Shown here in pieces: positions 1 to 10,976 of a stretch of DNA of 64,000 nt (within the stretch, counting starts at the first letter, position 1; every line of letters begins with the position of its first letter). The DNA comes from Melampsora larici-populina 98AG31 (Eukaryota > Basidiomycota > Pucciniomycetes > Pucciniales > Melampsoraceae): positions 385,991-449,990 of the forward strand of contig NW_006768816.1 in the NCBI RefSeq assembly GCF_000204055.1, in the 5' to 3' direction. Below the pieces are notes generated by a model. It ran no database searches and was not told the DNA's origin. It saw only the letters and a program-made list of their open reading frames with translations. The position numbers and the translations under genes are program-made.

Positions 1-379
1 ACTATCCATATATCTGGCGGAGATCTACACTAAAGGGTCTTATAGGTGACTACATAAGAAGGATTGTGCGTTGAACACGTTATAGAGAAAGAGACATAGA
101 TTACTTGCCGTCCCTCCCGCTGTACCTCCTCCTACCCACTCGCGTATTGAAGAGTGAAATCAAAGGACTCTTGGAAATACATAAGATAAGTTCGCAAAAC
201 TTCACATTAGATATAAGAAACTTCGGAAGAATGAATATGAGATATATCCAGGTAATTGCGGAATAATTAAGAGATACAAGTTCTTTCCAATTGAGTCTGA
301 TGGCATTACAAGGTGAGACAAGTTAGGTACAGACGAAAAGGTTAGCTTTATCAAATCCCAAAGCGTTGAGAGACCTTTT

Positions 380-1270
380 GACACACCTTTCTAATTTAAA
401 GATCAATGGCGGAGTAGGTCAATGTGCCATCCTGAGAATTGAATGATATGATGTTGCGAAGATAGGGCAAGACCATCAAGTTGAAAGGGCCAACCATATT
501 ATTTGCGTCGTTTTGCCAAAAATCGCTCAGTTGTGGGTGGAAGAGCTTGAATATTTGGAGGATTTCCTGATCGCTAGGGCCAGCGAAGACCTTTCGGATT
601 CGCGAATGCTAGGAATCTATGCAGGTTGACCGGAAGTGTAACAACTTGAGTTGGGATAACTTTTGGTTGAATTTGACGAATAACTTCGACTTGGAGATAA
701 CGTATATAGCCACTATGTTCGTCCAATTCCTCAAGAGGACGAAAAAATGGGAGCACAATGATTTCAAAGAGGCTGATAAGAGTTTCTCGATCGAAGGACT
801 GAGGAAGTTGAATATCCGGAAAGAAGAGACTGATGATCCTGAGATATTCTTCGGAGCTGGCTTCAACTATCAAGTCTGGGTCATCATGTATACAGATAAA
901 CTTGATGAGGTCTTGAGGGATTACTAGACTTCCAGTAGGATAAGGCTTCTCGTGTTCAGGATGCGCATTCGTCGAAATGTACAAGTATATTATCCTCATC
1001 AAAACCTTTTGGATGGCGTAAGAATGGAAGGACAGTGACTTGAAAAATTCTAATAATGATATCTTTTGCTAAGTTCAGTGGGAGAGCAAGCTTTGGATGA
1101 AAAACTTCAATAATATGATGATATTCTCTAGTAGATGCTTCTGAAAGGGGATGCGCAATGTTATACGCAAGGAAACCATGGTGCCGTTTTGGCAAGACAA
1201 CAGATTTAACGGGGTATACGTATTGTGGAGTATGTTCGGCCATGATGAGCAAGTTCAGGATGATGTTCAC
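380..1270 (-). pseudogene. Decayed gene of three repeated ~90-residue modules
   Basis: Three related protein segments follow one another on the minus strand: about 1270-960, 930-650 and 640-380. Each has the pattern (V/L)xLP near its start, then an acidic/Ser stretch, IIxxFxP, LP, and a helix ending VLPFxR or VLPYLR. Module 1 and module 2 are in different frames. Module 3 is cut by an in-frame TAG near 574, after which its second half (FKLFHPQLSDF, MVLPYLRN) continues in another frame. No intron of normal size repairs either break, so this is read as a pseudogene. A fourth, single module with the same spacing lies at 20925-21308. I do not recognise the family and assign no function. Confidence 0.45.
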
Positions 1271-1680
1271 AAAATGAGAAGGCTCTTTTGACCTCTATAT
1301 TAGATTTTTTTTTGAAAGATATATTCTGACAACAGTAAACTCGTTGGGAAACTGTGAAGACCATATTGTATTCCCGGGTCCCGCAACTCTAGCCCTCCAT
1401 GGTCTTCTTCGTGAATCACAGATCTGGACGATTGCGCGACTGACTTCCAACCAGATTCCAATCAGAAGGCCAAATTTTTTGACTCAGGTTTGAATTATCT
1501 ACATAATGTAGACCGAGAAAACCTTTGAGGAACACAGGACAATATCGGGTGATTTTTCACTTTAGATATGTTTGTGTATATACATAGAAAACGGTTGTAT
1601 TTTGACTAGCTAGGAGGCACTTTCACGAACAGAAGTGCCTCCGAGCTATCATTCCACCATTCTAATTTCTTGAAAAATCA
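1271..1680. other. Intergenic, no gene seen
   Basis: AT-rich spacer between the module pseudogene and the inverted duplication. No convincing ORF. From about 1690 it grades into TTCGAA-rich short repeats that begin the duplicated segment. Confidence 0.5.
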
Positions 1681-2023
1681 TAAGCTTTGAAGTTCGAACT
1701 CACCATTTGAACTTCAAAAGGTAAAGTTGAATATGATTGGCTTTGAAGTTCGAACTCACCATCTGAAAAACAAGCTGGGTCGAGTAGGATGAACTTGAGA
1801 CTTATCTTCGAGAATCATAGCTAGCCTTTTGAGGATCCTTGGAGAAGGACATAAATGGAGAAAACTTTTCCTACTTGGCAACTCGCACGAGTAATATGAA
1901 GTTCCCTCCAACTCCACTTCAGCTTCACTGTCGACAGTTGCACTACGAATTGCGAGTTCCCACTTCGAAGCTCAACACGCGTCTGGGCTGTAAGCAGTGA
2001 CACATGTATGTACATACATTACA

Positions 2024-2250
2024 CAAGCTCACTGAGTGCGTAACGCTCAACGCGGTCGTGATGTGACGCTTCAACTTCTAAAACATCGTAACACGCCTCA
2101 CAGCGCCTTTAAAGTCCTACAAATTCATCACTTACATTAAAAGCTCACTCAGTGCGTAAAGCTCAACGCGGTCGTGACGTGACGCTTCACCTTCTAAAAC
2201 ATCGTAACACGCCTCACAGCGCCTTTGCACGCCAATACATACAAATTCAT
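2024..2250. repeat. Two tandem copies of a ~117 bp unit
   Basis: The block beginning AAGCTCACTGAGTGCG at 2024 recurs at about 2141 with few changes; both contain CAACGCGGTCGTGA and ACGCCTCACAGCGCC. It lies 460-690 bp upstream of the oxygenase start. The same tandem pair is present inverted at about 24190-24410, so it predates the segmental duplication. Confidence 0.8.
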
Positions 2251-2713
2251 CACTGTATGTCAAATGATGGATACGCAAACACATACATACATATCATGTG
2301 CACAGATCCCACAGAGTACATAGTTGAATCATATGTGGTTGGATGTGGGATGGGTTTGATGTGACGGACACGGGCGTATGTATGGCTGTGGCTGACACGT
2401 GGGCTCAAAATCACGTACATCATTCCTGATGCTTCTTTATCGCCAATTTTTTTTGGATAACTTACACTTCGTAACTCAATCCCTTGATCACGATTTCAAT
2501 ATTGTTTCTCTTTTTTTCAAGAAAGATTCTTCGCTACCTTGATACGTTCATCTGGATCTCTGTACTCTTGGTGTTGTCTCATCCTAAAACCTCCCTTGTC
2601 TGCTTCGGACCCTAAGATCATTGCGACGCAGAACTCAGAAGCTAGAAGGGAGGATTTTAACTTTGTGCAATATAATCAGTCTTATCAGTTAATCGTTTGC
2701 AAAGGTTGTGGCC

Positions 2714-3990
2714 ATGCCCAAGCATAAGCACAAATCTCCTGCCACTCTCAAATCCCGCCTTCTCCGTTCAATCAAGAGGCATCTTGAAAGGCCTAAGCCT
2801 GCCTTACCAAATGCTCGTGTTGCGAAGAAAGCAGAACTCACGAAACACTATGGACTACCCGAAGACTCGAAATTCCTCTTCTTGAAAAAAGGACGTCATT
2901 TTGGGAAGCCTCGTCTGAGTCTATCTTACGGTACGGTGGTCTGTCTTGATGCGGATACCTTGGAGCTTTTACTGGTGGTACAATTCGTGGAGCCAACCGA
3001 AATGGAAGATTCTGTTTTCAAATCTTACAATCATTCCATAAGCACAATCTATCAGCATGCCAAAGCTCGGAATGAAGTGAAAGGGAATGCTGCTACTTAT
3101 CGAGGGAGGAGAAAAGGTCGAAAGTTTGGCCGAATGTACGCTGCAGGCTTCCGTCCAGGGTATGATCACGAGGTCAAAGGAGGTTCGTGAAATTGTTTTC
3201 ATCTCTTTGTGACTTCGAGACCCTCAAAATTTACGATATGTTCAATAATATAGGTCAATATACATGGAATGAAGAGACGGCGAGTGATCTGCAGAAAATG
3301 GAAGAAGACTTGAAACGACAAGGGAACCTTCCCGCCATCGAATCATTCTTTGCAGAAAGATTCAGCTCCCTATCTTTGTTCGCTTTCGAATCTAATGCGA
3401 CTCTCGCGGCTCAGTCGAATGCCCCATCTTGGGCGAATGAATCGTTTTATGTATCGCCAAACTCCAAAGTATTCGGATCCAATATCGTCGTGACCTGTGA
3501 TGAATTTGTCAACAAGAAACATAAGGATAGAGACTCTTCGAAATATGCATTTGGTTTGTTTAGCTTAGTTGACCGAGCAACAGGCAAACTTTACCAACGG
3601 GGTCTCACAGCACCCAGAGGTGATACTCTTGGAGCCAGATTCATTCTTGATGACTACAACGTCGACGTGAATTTAGATGCATCTGATGGAGTCATTGAAA
3701 TGCTATGGAATTCTCAAATTCACCATCGAACTAGCGCCTCCAAGACTTACGATGTTGACCATAAGCAAATCTCTGTGGAAACCGCCGAAATTACTCGATT
3801 CGGTTGCTCTTGTCAAATTTCTCAGGCCTTGGTGAATCGACTTGATAAAGTCAAAGCCTTGCGATCCACGATGTCTGAAGAAGACTGGGATACTTATCAG
3901 GCTTCTGTTTTGACTGGCTATAAAGAACAAGCTCACAAAAAGATGAAAGCACTTGCAATCAAGTACGGGATATGGCAAAATGATTTTTAG
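2714..3990 (+). CDS. Tet-like 2OG-Fe(II) oxygenase (rust-type)
   Basis: Two exons, 2714-3182 and 3254-3990, joined across a 71 nt GT-AG intron (3183-3253); the junction reads VKGGQYTWNEE in frame, giving about 401 residues. The second exon has the features of a double-stranded beta-helix dioxygenase: HKDRDSSKYAFG supplies the HxD iron ligands, VIEMLWNSQIHHRTS the distal histidine, and ITRFGCSCQ the arginine expected to bind 2-oxoglutarate. The first exon has a basic N-terminus and then RLSLSYGTVVCLDADTLELL, typical of the rust family. These proteins are grouped with TET/JBP enzymes, which oxidise 5-methylcytosine or thymine; that activity is inferred for this copy. The start is the ATG at 2714; the codon two places upstream is GTG here but ATG in the truncated copy at 23727. 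No catalytic residue is obviously missing. Confidence 0.75.
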
Positions 3991-4041
3991 CCTCTGGATT
4001 CTCTGAAATTTCATTGTTTTTCTCTTTGAGAAGTCATTTCA

Positions 4042-4490
4042 ATTCTGTTTTGCCAATTAGAATTTTTGAATCCTTGTCTTTTCAATAGCGTTCACCTCTG
4101 GGGTTATGACCATATTCTCAATTCATTTCTTTGACCTAATGTGAATACACCGCTTGTTTGTCAACTACCCTCTGAACCCAATACTCTCAATTACAGTTTT
4201 GTATGAAAGAGGTGAAGATGCTTTGTCAAATCTTTCTGGTCTGAGCTGATTCTTCCAAGTCGATTTCCCTAAGTTGATTTTTTCATTTAGATTTTGTGAA
4301 TCCTTGTCTTTTCAATAGTGTTCGCCTTTGGGGTTATGACCATATTCTAAATTCATTTCTTTGGCCTCATGTGAATACACCGCTTGTTTCGTATACCTTC
4401 TGAACCAAATACTCTCAATTACCAGTTTTGCATGAAAGAGGTGAAGATGCTTCGTCAAATCTTTCTGATCTGAGCTTCTCTGGTGAAACT
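4042..4490. repeat. Tandem duplication, ~230 bp unit
   Basis: The block containing GAATCCTTGTCTTTTCAATA at 4068 recurs at 4298 and stays recognisable for about 200 bp (GGGGTTATGACCATATTCT, GAAAGAGGTGAAGATGCTT). It sits directly after the oxygenase stop codon and is absent from the right arm, inside the ~1.66 kb gap. The copies differ by scattered substitutions and small indels. Confidence 0.85.
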
Positions 4491-4941
4491 ACGTACTGGT
4501 GAAACTATGGTGAAACTACGTATTTTGCCATATACCAAGTCATCAAAATGCTATCCTGATCTAGCTGATGATATATAACAAATCCGCAATCCACTCTCCT
4601 TCATGAGGGCCTGCAGAAGCCGGAGAAGTATAACGTAGGGTTTGGATTATGTATCAATACCCCGAAATGAGTCATACAGAACTACAAGTCCAACCAAATT
4701 ACGATGATCAACAACAAAGGGGGTTGTTGTCTATAGCCCGCACAAAACCCAAAACCTCCAGTCCCCTTTAGGTTTTGTCAAGTAACAAAAGTTAGGTGAT
4801 GTCGCTCTAACTCGTACAACCACCATCTCAGACAACTGATAATCCTCAACCTCGCAGTTCAATCAATCCAACGATACTTCAATCTTCACCCGACTTACTG
4901 GCCTACTACTCTCAAACCATATCAATATCAATTTACGTCTC

Positions 4942-6027
4942 ATGTCAACTCGTAAAGGGGGAAACAACGTGGCTTACAAGTGTCCTCATCTCCCTACGTG
5001 TTATGATCCCAGTAGCAAAGGGAAACCATGCCAAGATTGCAATGGTTTGAACCGGACCGGTGTTCGCAACCATACTCTCACCACCAGGCAACATGCGTTT
5101 TGTGCCCCTGGGTGCCCGGTCTACAAATGTAAGTTCTTGTAAAAATTCACTTCGCATCATCATCAAGCCTGATGGTTCGGATTGCTTGAAGTGACAGATC
5201 TGAGTCAAATTGAATTCAAGAGAAAGAAATGTTCGACACCAAGCGATTTGCCCGGTTCATCCAATGTCATTCGAACTTGAACTTCTAAGAAATGTTCCGC
5301 ACCAATCGATGTGCCCGGTTCATCCAATATCACTCCAATTCATAGTTCTAAAAAATGTTCCACACCCACCAACGATTTGCCCGGTTCATCAAATGTCACT
5401 CGAAGTCGTACTTCTTCAACCGAGCGGTCTCCTTTGCCCTCTGTTCGTGCAGGAAACACTTTGCGAATACGACAAAGAGAACGCACATATGAGGGAGCAG
5501 TATCTACCAACCAGGGAGGTAGGGATGAGCCAAGTTTTCGACGAAGTGGTGTTCGGAACACCTCTGCATGCCATCCTGTGCAAGATAACTTCTCTGGAAT
5601 CAGCATCAATCCGGAAAAGTTTACTCTTCTACAATCTCATCATTCCTCTCCGAAAGGCTCTTCCTTCACTCAAGAAACAAATCGAAATTCCAGCAATGTG
5701 CCCAGAAATTCTAGATCGAACAACTCAATCAGTGACATGTCAACTGCCTTTGGGAGTCCGCATCATACCCAATTGGAAAGCAGCTCGGCTCCAAACCCAG
5801 GTATGGCCAACCAGCTCCACATGTTAATTGATCCTCAAAGCTCGAAAGAGGTAGAACCATTGATGTGTGACTCTCTTATCTTAGATCCTACTGCCCCGGC
5901 CACGAATATCTCTCATGAGAAAGCTTTCCGCTTTGATTGGAAGTTTCGGGCACTTTTGGTAGTATCCTTGATACATTTCTTCTGGTTCATCTGGGCATGG
6001 TTGGATGAATATGCTCATGCAGATTAA
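4942..6027 (+). pseudogene. Cys-rich/tail-anchored family gene, left copy, with in-frame stop
   Basis: Exon 1 (4942-5128) encodes a Cys-rich N-terminus with CPHLPTCYDP, CQDCNGLN and FCAPGCPVYKC. A 69 nt intron (5129-5197) leads to exon 2 (5198-6027), which ends in a predicted membrane segment (ALLVVSLIHFFWFIWAWL) and a short charged tail. Exon 2 contains three 63 bp tandem units (starts 5228, 5291, 5354; 21 codons each, core CSxPxxxPGSSN). Reading through, the frame is open for 338 codons except for one TGA at 5278-5280, inside the first unit. The inverted copy at 22470-23165 has one unit and no stop. Repeat expansion or later mutation therefore broke this copy, unless an unseen splice removes the unit. 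Family and function are unknown. Confidence 0.6.
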
Positions 6028-6687
6028 GCCTCATCTAGAGTCCTTATGAAATGTCTTGAATCTCTCGAATTCGATATGCACTCATGTTTACCCTGAAATG
6101 CTAATGCTACGTATTCTTTTATGATACATGTAGTTATGGAGGATGTCCCATCTTAGGTCTGATGATCCAAACTCTCGTCGTTTGTATTACCTCTGATCTG
6201 TTCCCTCATAAAAAGTATCATGTGATCTGCTCCTCATTTCTTTTTATGTTTTTCAGAATTCTGATATGAGGTCTTTCAGTCAATTTCGATTTTTGTGTTC
6301 ATCACCTTGAAACCCTGCACAAATTATCATACAAAAAAGTACAGCCTGGTATGTCGATGAAAACATCAAACAAGTCTTAATTAGGGAGTAACAGATATCT
6401 ACTTTTTGATTTCAACATGCTGCACATGTCTGAAGATGAACCCCTAATCACGTATCACAGCCCTTTACAGGCGTACTTCCTTGTGACAGTCAACCTTGGA
6501 GCTTATAACTGTTTTCATGCTCAAATTTGTAATGTCACACTATGAAGATTATTATACTCTTCTGAAATCTCACTACGTCAATTGGTGTAATCTAAAAGCA
6601 TCCCAGCTGAACACAAGCAACAACGTAGGAAATCTGAGACATCTGTCCTATATTTATTCAAGGATAACAAAGACTACCATCAAAAAC

Positions 6688-7170
6688 TTATGCAATACCT
6701 CCAAACAAAATGACTCGGGTGCCGAAATCTTGAGCCACGTTGTCAGACTTCCTCGACACGTAAAACACATATTGCTCCATACACTCGGTAGAAATTCGGG
6801 AGCCCAGTCCGTCAAAAAGTCCACAAAGCATCCAGTCGGATGTCGAGCAGTAAGCCATATTCCTATTATCGCCACGAGGTTTAGATAGTTCAATATGGAG
6901 AGAAAAAAGCGCCAGCATAGAATTCCTGATGTCATGGTTTGTACTTGAGTCAGAGGGACATTTTTCATAAGTTAAAGATAGTCAACTCGTACCCTTCATA
7001 TTCGCTGATCGCCTTTCAGATATTCTAAGTCTAGGATTCTGGTTGGTATGGGGCTCTTCGACATGTGCTGGTCTCCCTGAGACACCTCCCTTGCTTCTTC
7101 TATTCTTTTGGGTAGAGCCATCGCATCCATCGCATTTGGAGTGATGAGAAATTCCATGTTGATCGGTCAT
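6688..7170 (-). CDS. Hypothetical two-exon gene, low confidence
   Basis: A minus-strand ORF at 7170-6982 (Cys-containing start, CDGCDG) is followed after about 65 nt by an open stretch near 6935-6690. In one frame the second stretch reads like a soluble protein (SDWMLCGLFDGLGSR, EQYVFYVSRKSDNVAQ); in another it is hydrophobic. A donor at about 7002 (GTACGAG) and an acceptor ending CATCAG at about 6937 fit an intron, but they connect to the hydrophobic frame, not to the soluble-looking one. I do not recognise the protein. Confidence 0.25.
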
Positions 7171-7301
7171 TTTTCTATGGTATCAAGCGGTATAAGAGTT
7201 CTGCTAATTTGGAGTTGTATAAAATGCCTTCCGGACTAAGTGAAGCGGAATTATCTATGTAGATTGTAGGGAACACGTATGGTCTATTCAGGTGAAGTTC
7301 C

Positions 7302-8320
7302 ATTTGACGAGCATCTCAACAGCCTTTAATTACTCATGATTTAGATACTCAGTCCTTCCAAGAGTCGTTCAATTAGGGACTGCATGTTTTAATCAGCTCC
7401 ACGTCATGAGTTTTACAGAGCTCCTTTCATAGGAACGCTGTGGAAGCTGAGTGCTAAACACGAATCAGCGAATCTTCATCAATACTCAACCTGATGATCA
7501 GAACACGCCACCGGGAGCCTAGCATGTCAGTATCTTTTTACGCATCTCTGCTATACGTCACGGGCATTTGTTTGAATTCATCGTGGGTTTTTCCAGTTGC
7601 TAACGCTACGCCGCCTTTTTTCAGATTTGGGTTAAGCGCTCAGCTGCAAAAAGCGAGCCAAACCCGCAAACTCGATCTTCCTTCCTATGTCCAAACTCGA
7701 ACCTACGTAGCGCTAAATGAGGCGTGTCTGCTGCGCTATGAGCCACTGCTCAATACGGACCACGTGGCTATGGCAGTGTTGATGTCAGTGAGTCAGCAAC
7801 TGCGCTTCGATAGACTCGAACCTCTCACTTTCATGTTCCCTTTTTTCTTGAATTTCTTTCTTGGTAGAACCCTTTCACTCAATAATGGCTGTTGTCCATC
7901 ACTCAGGAGACAGTGCTACGTATTCCGGAAACAGCGCCTCAGCTACGATTTGAGCAATGAGTTCGAACCTCGTAATGTCACGATGATACAATGAGCTCAC
8001 TCTATATAAAGATTGTGTCATGCATTGGTGCATGTTGCTACAATCTACAACCATAGAGTAAAACCAATTGCAACCCTTCAAGCCGTCATCTCATAAGCTA
8101 CCACCTTTACTCACAGTGTTCGAACCAAATAATTTACCCATCCTCGAACTTGGCCCAGAAAACGCGGTTCTCGTCTCACAGCTTTACGTTCAAGTGGCTC
8201 GATCTACACCCCCTCATAATCATTTTCATACCCTTCAAACCTTTGAACTTCCATGGACCAAAACACGCATGTCTCGGTCCTAGAACAAAAAGTCCATGAT
8301 AAGAAGGTAGGTCTCAAAAA
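7302..8320 (+). repeat. 1,019 bp direct repeat, copy 1 (promoter plus first exon)
   Basis: This block and 10977-11995 have equal length and about 17 mismatches counted by eye, so they are a recent duplication. The block holds a TATA box (8003-8010), a roughly 240 nt leader and an ATG at 8253 opening an 18-codon exon (begins MDQNTHVSVL, ends at a GTAGGT donor at 8307). In copy 1 this exon is followed by the MULE-RTC4 fusion, but in a frame that does not join it simply. The ends lack TG/CA, so it does not look like an LTR. Confidence 0.85.
8003..8010 (+). promoter_or_regulatory. TATA box of duplicated promoter, copy 1
   Basis: TATATAAA stands 243 nt before the ATG at 8253. The identical motif is at 11678-11685 in copy 2. 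The spacing implies a leader of roughly 200 nt. Confidence 0.5.
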
Positions 8321-8353
8321 TTTGATTTTACGATTGCTCCAATGCATTTGTAG

Positions 8354-10115
8354 CTTCTCGCACTGAGGATGAATTTCATTCTGATAAGACCAAACTTGTC
8401 AAAATTGCAAAGAAGCATTCATCCAAAATCCTCCAGTATCTCGAGTCACACTGGTTTCCAATAGTCAAAAAGTATGTGAAAGTATTCACAAATACTTTCT
8501 CCCACTTTGGAAGCCAATCAACTTCAGGTATCGAGGGTTCCCATCAAAGTATCAAAAGCTACCTTGACAGTTCTATACGGGACTTATTATCATATTTCAA
8601 AACTTCCAAACTAGCAGTTAAAGATCACCTTGGTCAGAAAGTTCCGATTGAAGCATTTCACCATCAGTGGGGACCTGATGCTGACCCAATTCCAGAATCC
8701 TTGGAAGCTTTGGAAGGTGACTCACAAATGCAAGCCCAAAGTCTTTGTAATCTTCCTGAAAATCCATTACGAACAGCCTATGACAAATTCACCAAAGTTC
8801 AGAGTGGTGCATATGAACTCGAAGATATTGAGGTGCCCGAAATTAAGATCGACACACATGGTCGCCCAACAGGTCCCAAGAAGGACAAGTCGAAAGACAA
8901 ATCTGCACTTCGAGATCCTTCGAGTTTTGATCCGAAACCAAAAGCTCCCCGAAAACAAAAGAATCATGCAAAAACAAAAGCTCCGGCAAAAACAAAAGCT
9001 CCCCGCAAGTGTAGTAGGTGTAGAGAAGCTGGACACACTAAAAACAAGTGTTCACTTGTATCTCGACCGCACAATCCAACTTTGGAAGAGCTTCAATTTG
9101 ATCAAGATGAAAATACACAGAACAATGATTCCACCTCAGAATTCAGTCAAACCCTTCGACAGATACCCGAGCAGCTTGATGATGACTCAGTCTCCAAATC
9201 TCAAGACGGGAACGACAATGAGGCACCTATATGCCCTTTCTGCCATGACCCTCTTCCATCAAAGCTTTCAGAAAAACTTCAAAGACTCCTGGGAATTCTG
9301 CTCAAACGATCACACAGGGTCTCTTTTTTGGTCAGTTTCACTTTGGTTTGGCTGCCTTCATTCCCCTTCAGCGCTTTACGTACGACCAATTTTTGACTAA
9401 TCAACATGTGTTTGCATCCCATCAGCTCTCTGATAGCATAGCATTCTGTGCAATGCATGATGAAGAGGCCAAATATGTTCCCATGGGGATCGAGAATGGG
9501 TGGCCTCTATCGATTCATTTCGATGATCTATCCAAGTCAGTGATTCAAACTTCAAATATGACCAAGACATGGCTTTCATATATGTGGTTTTTTCAATGTC
9601 ACTAATAATTTGGTTCCGATTCTAGACGTGTAGAGAAATACATACCGGATCTGAAACAGATCATCAATCATCATATTGAAAGCACTTACTTGACCGGCGC
9701 GCTACACATCTTACAGAGATATGGTGCACGTCGAATGGATAGTGTTTGGTATGGAGATCTCACTTTTCATCTTGAACAACCAGGATAGTAAGTATTTCCC
9801 TCATCAATTATTTTTCTCATCTTTTGGTAGCTGATATTGAATTACAGCTATGGAGGCAGAGGGTTAGAAATTATCTATCGAACTCTTCATTGGCATTTCC
9901 TGCGCCATCAAGCCCCAGATCAACTTCATTACATAAAAGACGCGCCTCTCAGTCCTGAAAGCTGGGTTCGTACAGTTATGATCCCCGAGGTTTCTTTGAG
10001 ACTAATCGCGGAGGATCTCAAGGTATCCATTTTGGATCCTAAAGCTAAAGATACGCTCGAGAGCTCTCGAGAATATGGGATGGCTATGTTTCCAGCCGAC
10101 GATGATAACTTTTGA
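8354..10115 (+). CDS. Mutator-like transposase C-terminus fused to zinc knuckle and RTC4-like domain (5'-incomplete)
   Basis: The first open exon (about 8354-9330) starts inside a MULE transposase: a helical stretch (SKILQYLESHWFPIVKKY) leads to FGSQSTSGIEGSHQSIKSYL, the family's TSxxEGSH segment. A Lys/Pro-rich linker with KTKAP repeats and a CCHC knuckle (CSRCREAGHTKNKC) follow. The same uninterrupted ORF then carries ICPFCHDPLPSKLSEKLQ, the zinc-binding start of basidiomycete RTC4-like proteins. Three introns (9331-9425, 9536-9625, 9788-9847), phase-consistent and the first with a CTAAT branch site, lead to FCAMH, ENGWPLSIHFDD, PGYYGGRGLE, VMIPEVSLRLIAEDL and SREYG, the RTC4 hallmark order, ending at 10115. 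The MULE DDE core and N-terminus are missing. Yeast Rtc4 is linked to telomere capping; the role here is unknown. Confidence 0.7.
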
Positions 10116-10976
10116 GATTGCACAGTATTGAAGGATTGGTTATCAGACGTATGAACATTGTTATTGAATTCCACTCGCTGAAAGTATTTACTAAGGGCTG
10201 CTAAGATGTATATAGTTGAAATGCAAAATCATCAAAATATATTGCTAAAACATAAAAGCGAACTTTTACCTCCTTTCATATCTGTTTGTTCCTCGTCTAG
10301 TGTATCTGAATGCCTCTTTGCACTTTTCTTTCAAGTTTGCCTTCATACTCGCAATACTTATTCTTACACTAATCATTCTATAAATCTAATATACTTAACT
10401 GACAATTCTTTTGACCTCGCACCGACCCTAGCAGGTTCAAATATGTTGAAGAAGGCTACATGGGATATACAGCGAATGCTCGCAGGAAGGGAAGCAAAGA
10501 CATATTCTAGAGATCTCCAAGACATCTCTCCGTAATAGGGAGCGTTCGCAGCTGTGAGTGGAAGTCTGAGGAGTATGTCTTCCGTGAACCTCCTATGTGT
10601 TCAGGTCCCGCGGTATGGAGAGTTCAAAAAAGAACAATCTTGTCCTGAGCTAGGCCTAACCTATGGAAGGAAAGCAAAAACGCTTTTCATGCAATGATTA
10701 TGAGATTCTGAATGGAATCCGATTTCTGATGCTGATATCTGAACTCGGTGTGACACGCGCGGGATGTGGGCGTAAGATCGGTTTGAGTTTTGGAAAGCGA
10801 AGACGCAGACTTGTTCACACGACAGAAACCGGCTTCAGTAGGTTTCAGAATCTTCCTGAAGCCTTTGCAGGTAGCTCTTACGCTGTATGACCTCCAGAAT
10901 AGTCCTTAGCAAGCCAAACTAAGGAAAACCGTTGTCATATTTGTTTGGATTTCGGTGTTTATTCCGGTTAACTACT
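10116..10976. other. Intergenic, no gene seen
   Basis: Spacer between the fusion gene and the second direct repeat. ORFs of 109 and 75 codons exist but show no domain, signal peptide or splice context. No clear terminal repeat is seen. Confidence 0.5.

Larger units (their letters stand above)
1680..6315 (+). repeat. Left arm of large inverted segmental duplication
   Basis: This segment is found again, inverted, at about 22055-24765. Correspondence can be followed by eye through the 118 bp tandem repeat, the oxygenase promoter and first codons, the intergenic block at 4553-4800, the whole 4942-6027 gene and about 290 bp after it. The left arm is the longer one: it has about 1.66 kb (roughly 2893-4552) that the right arm lacks. 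The right arm has a small insertion near 22300-22390. About 16 kb separates the arms. Both ends fade gradually, so no terminal repeat or target duplication could be set. Confidence 0.85.

Noticed and set aside
7494..7994. 166-codon ORF present in both 1,019 bp repeats (also 11169-11669)
   Set aside because: The few differences between copies change amino acids, with no silent-site excess, and the ORF lies in the promoter side of the repeat upstream of the TATA box. Openness is explained by recent duplication.
9290..9430. Frameshift between the CPFC segment and the RTC4 core
   Set aside because: An intron 9331-9425 with GTCAGT donor, CTAAT branch site and CATCAG acceptor restores the frame exactly.
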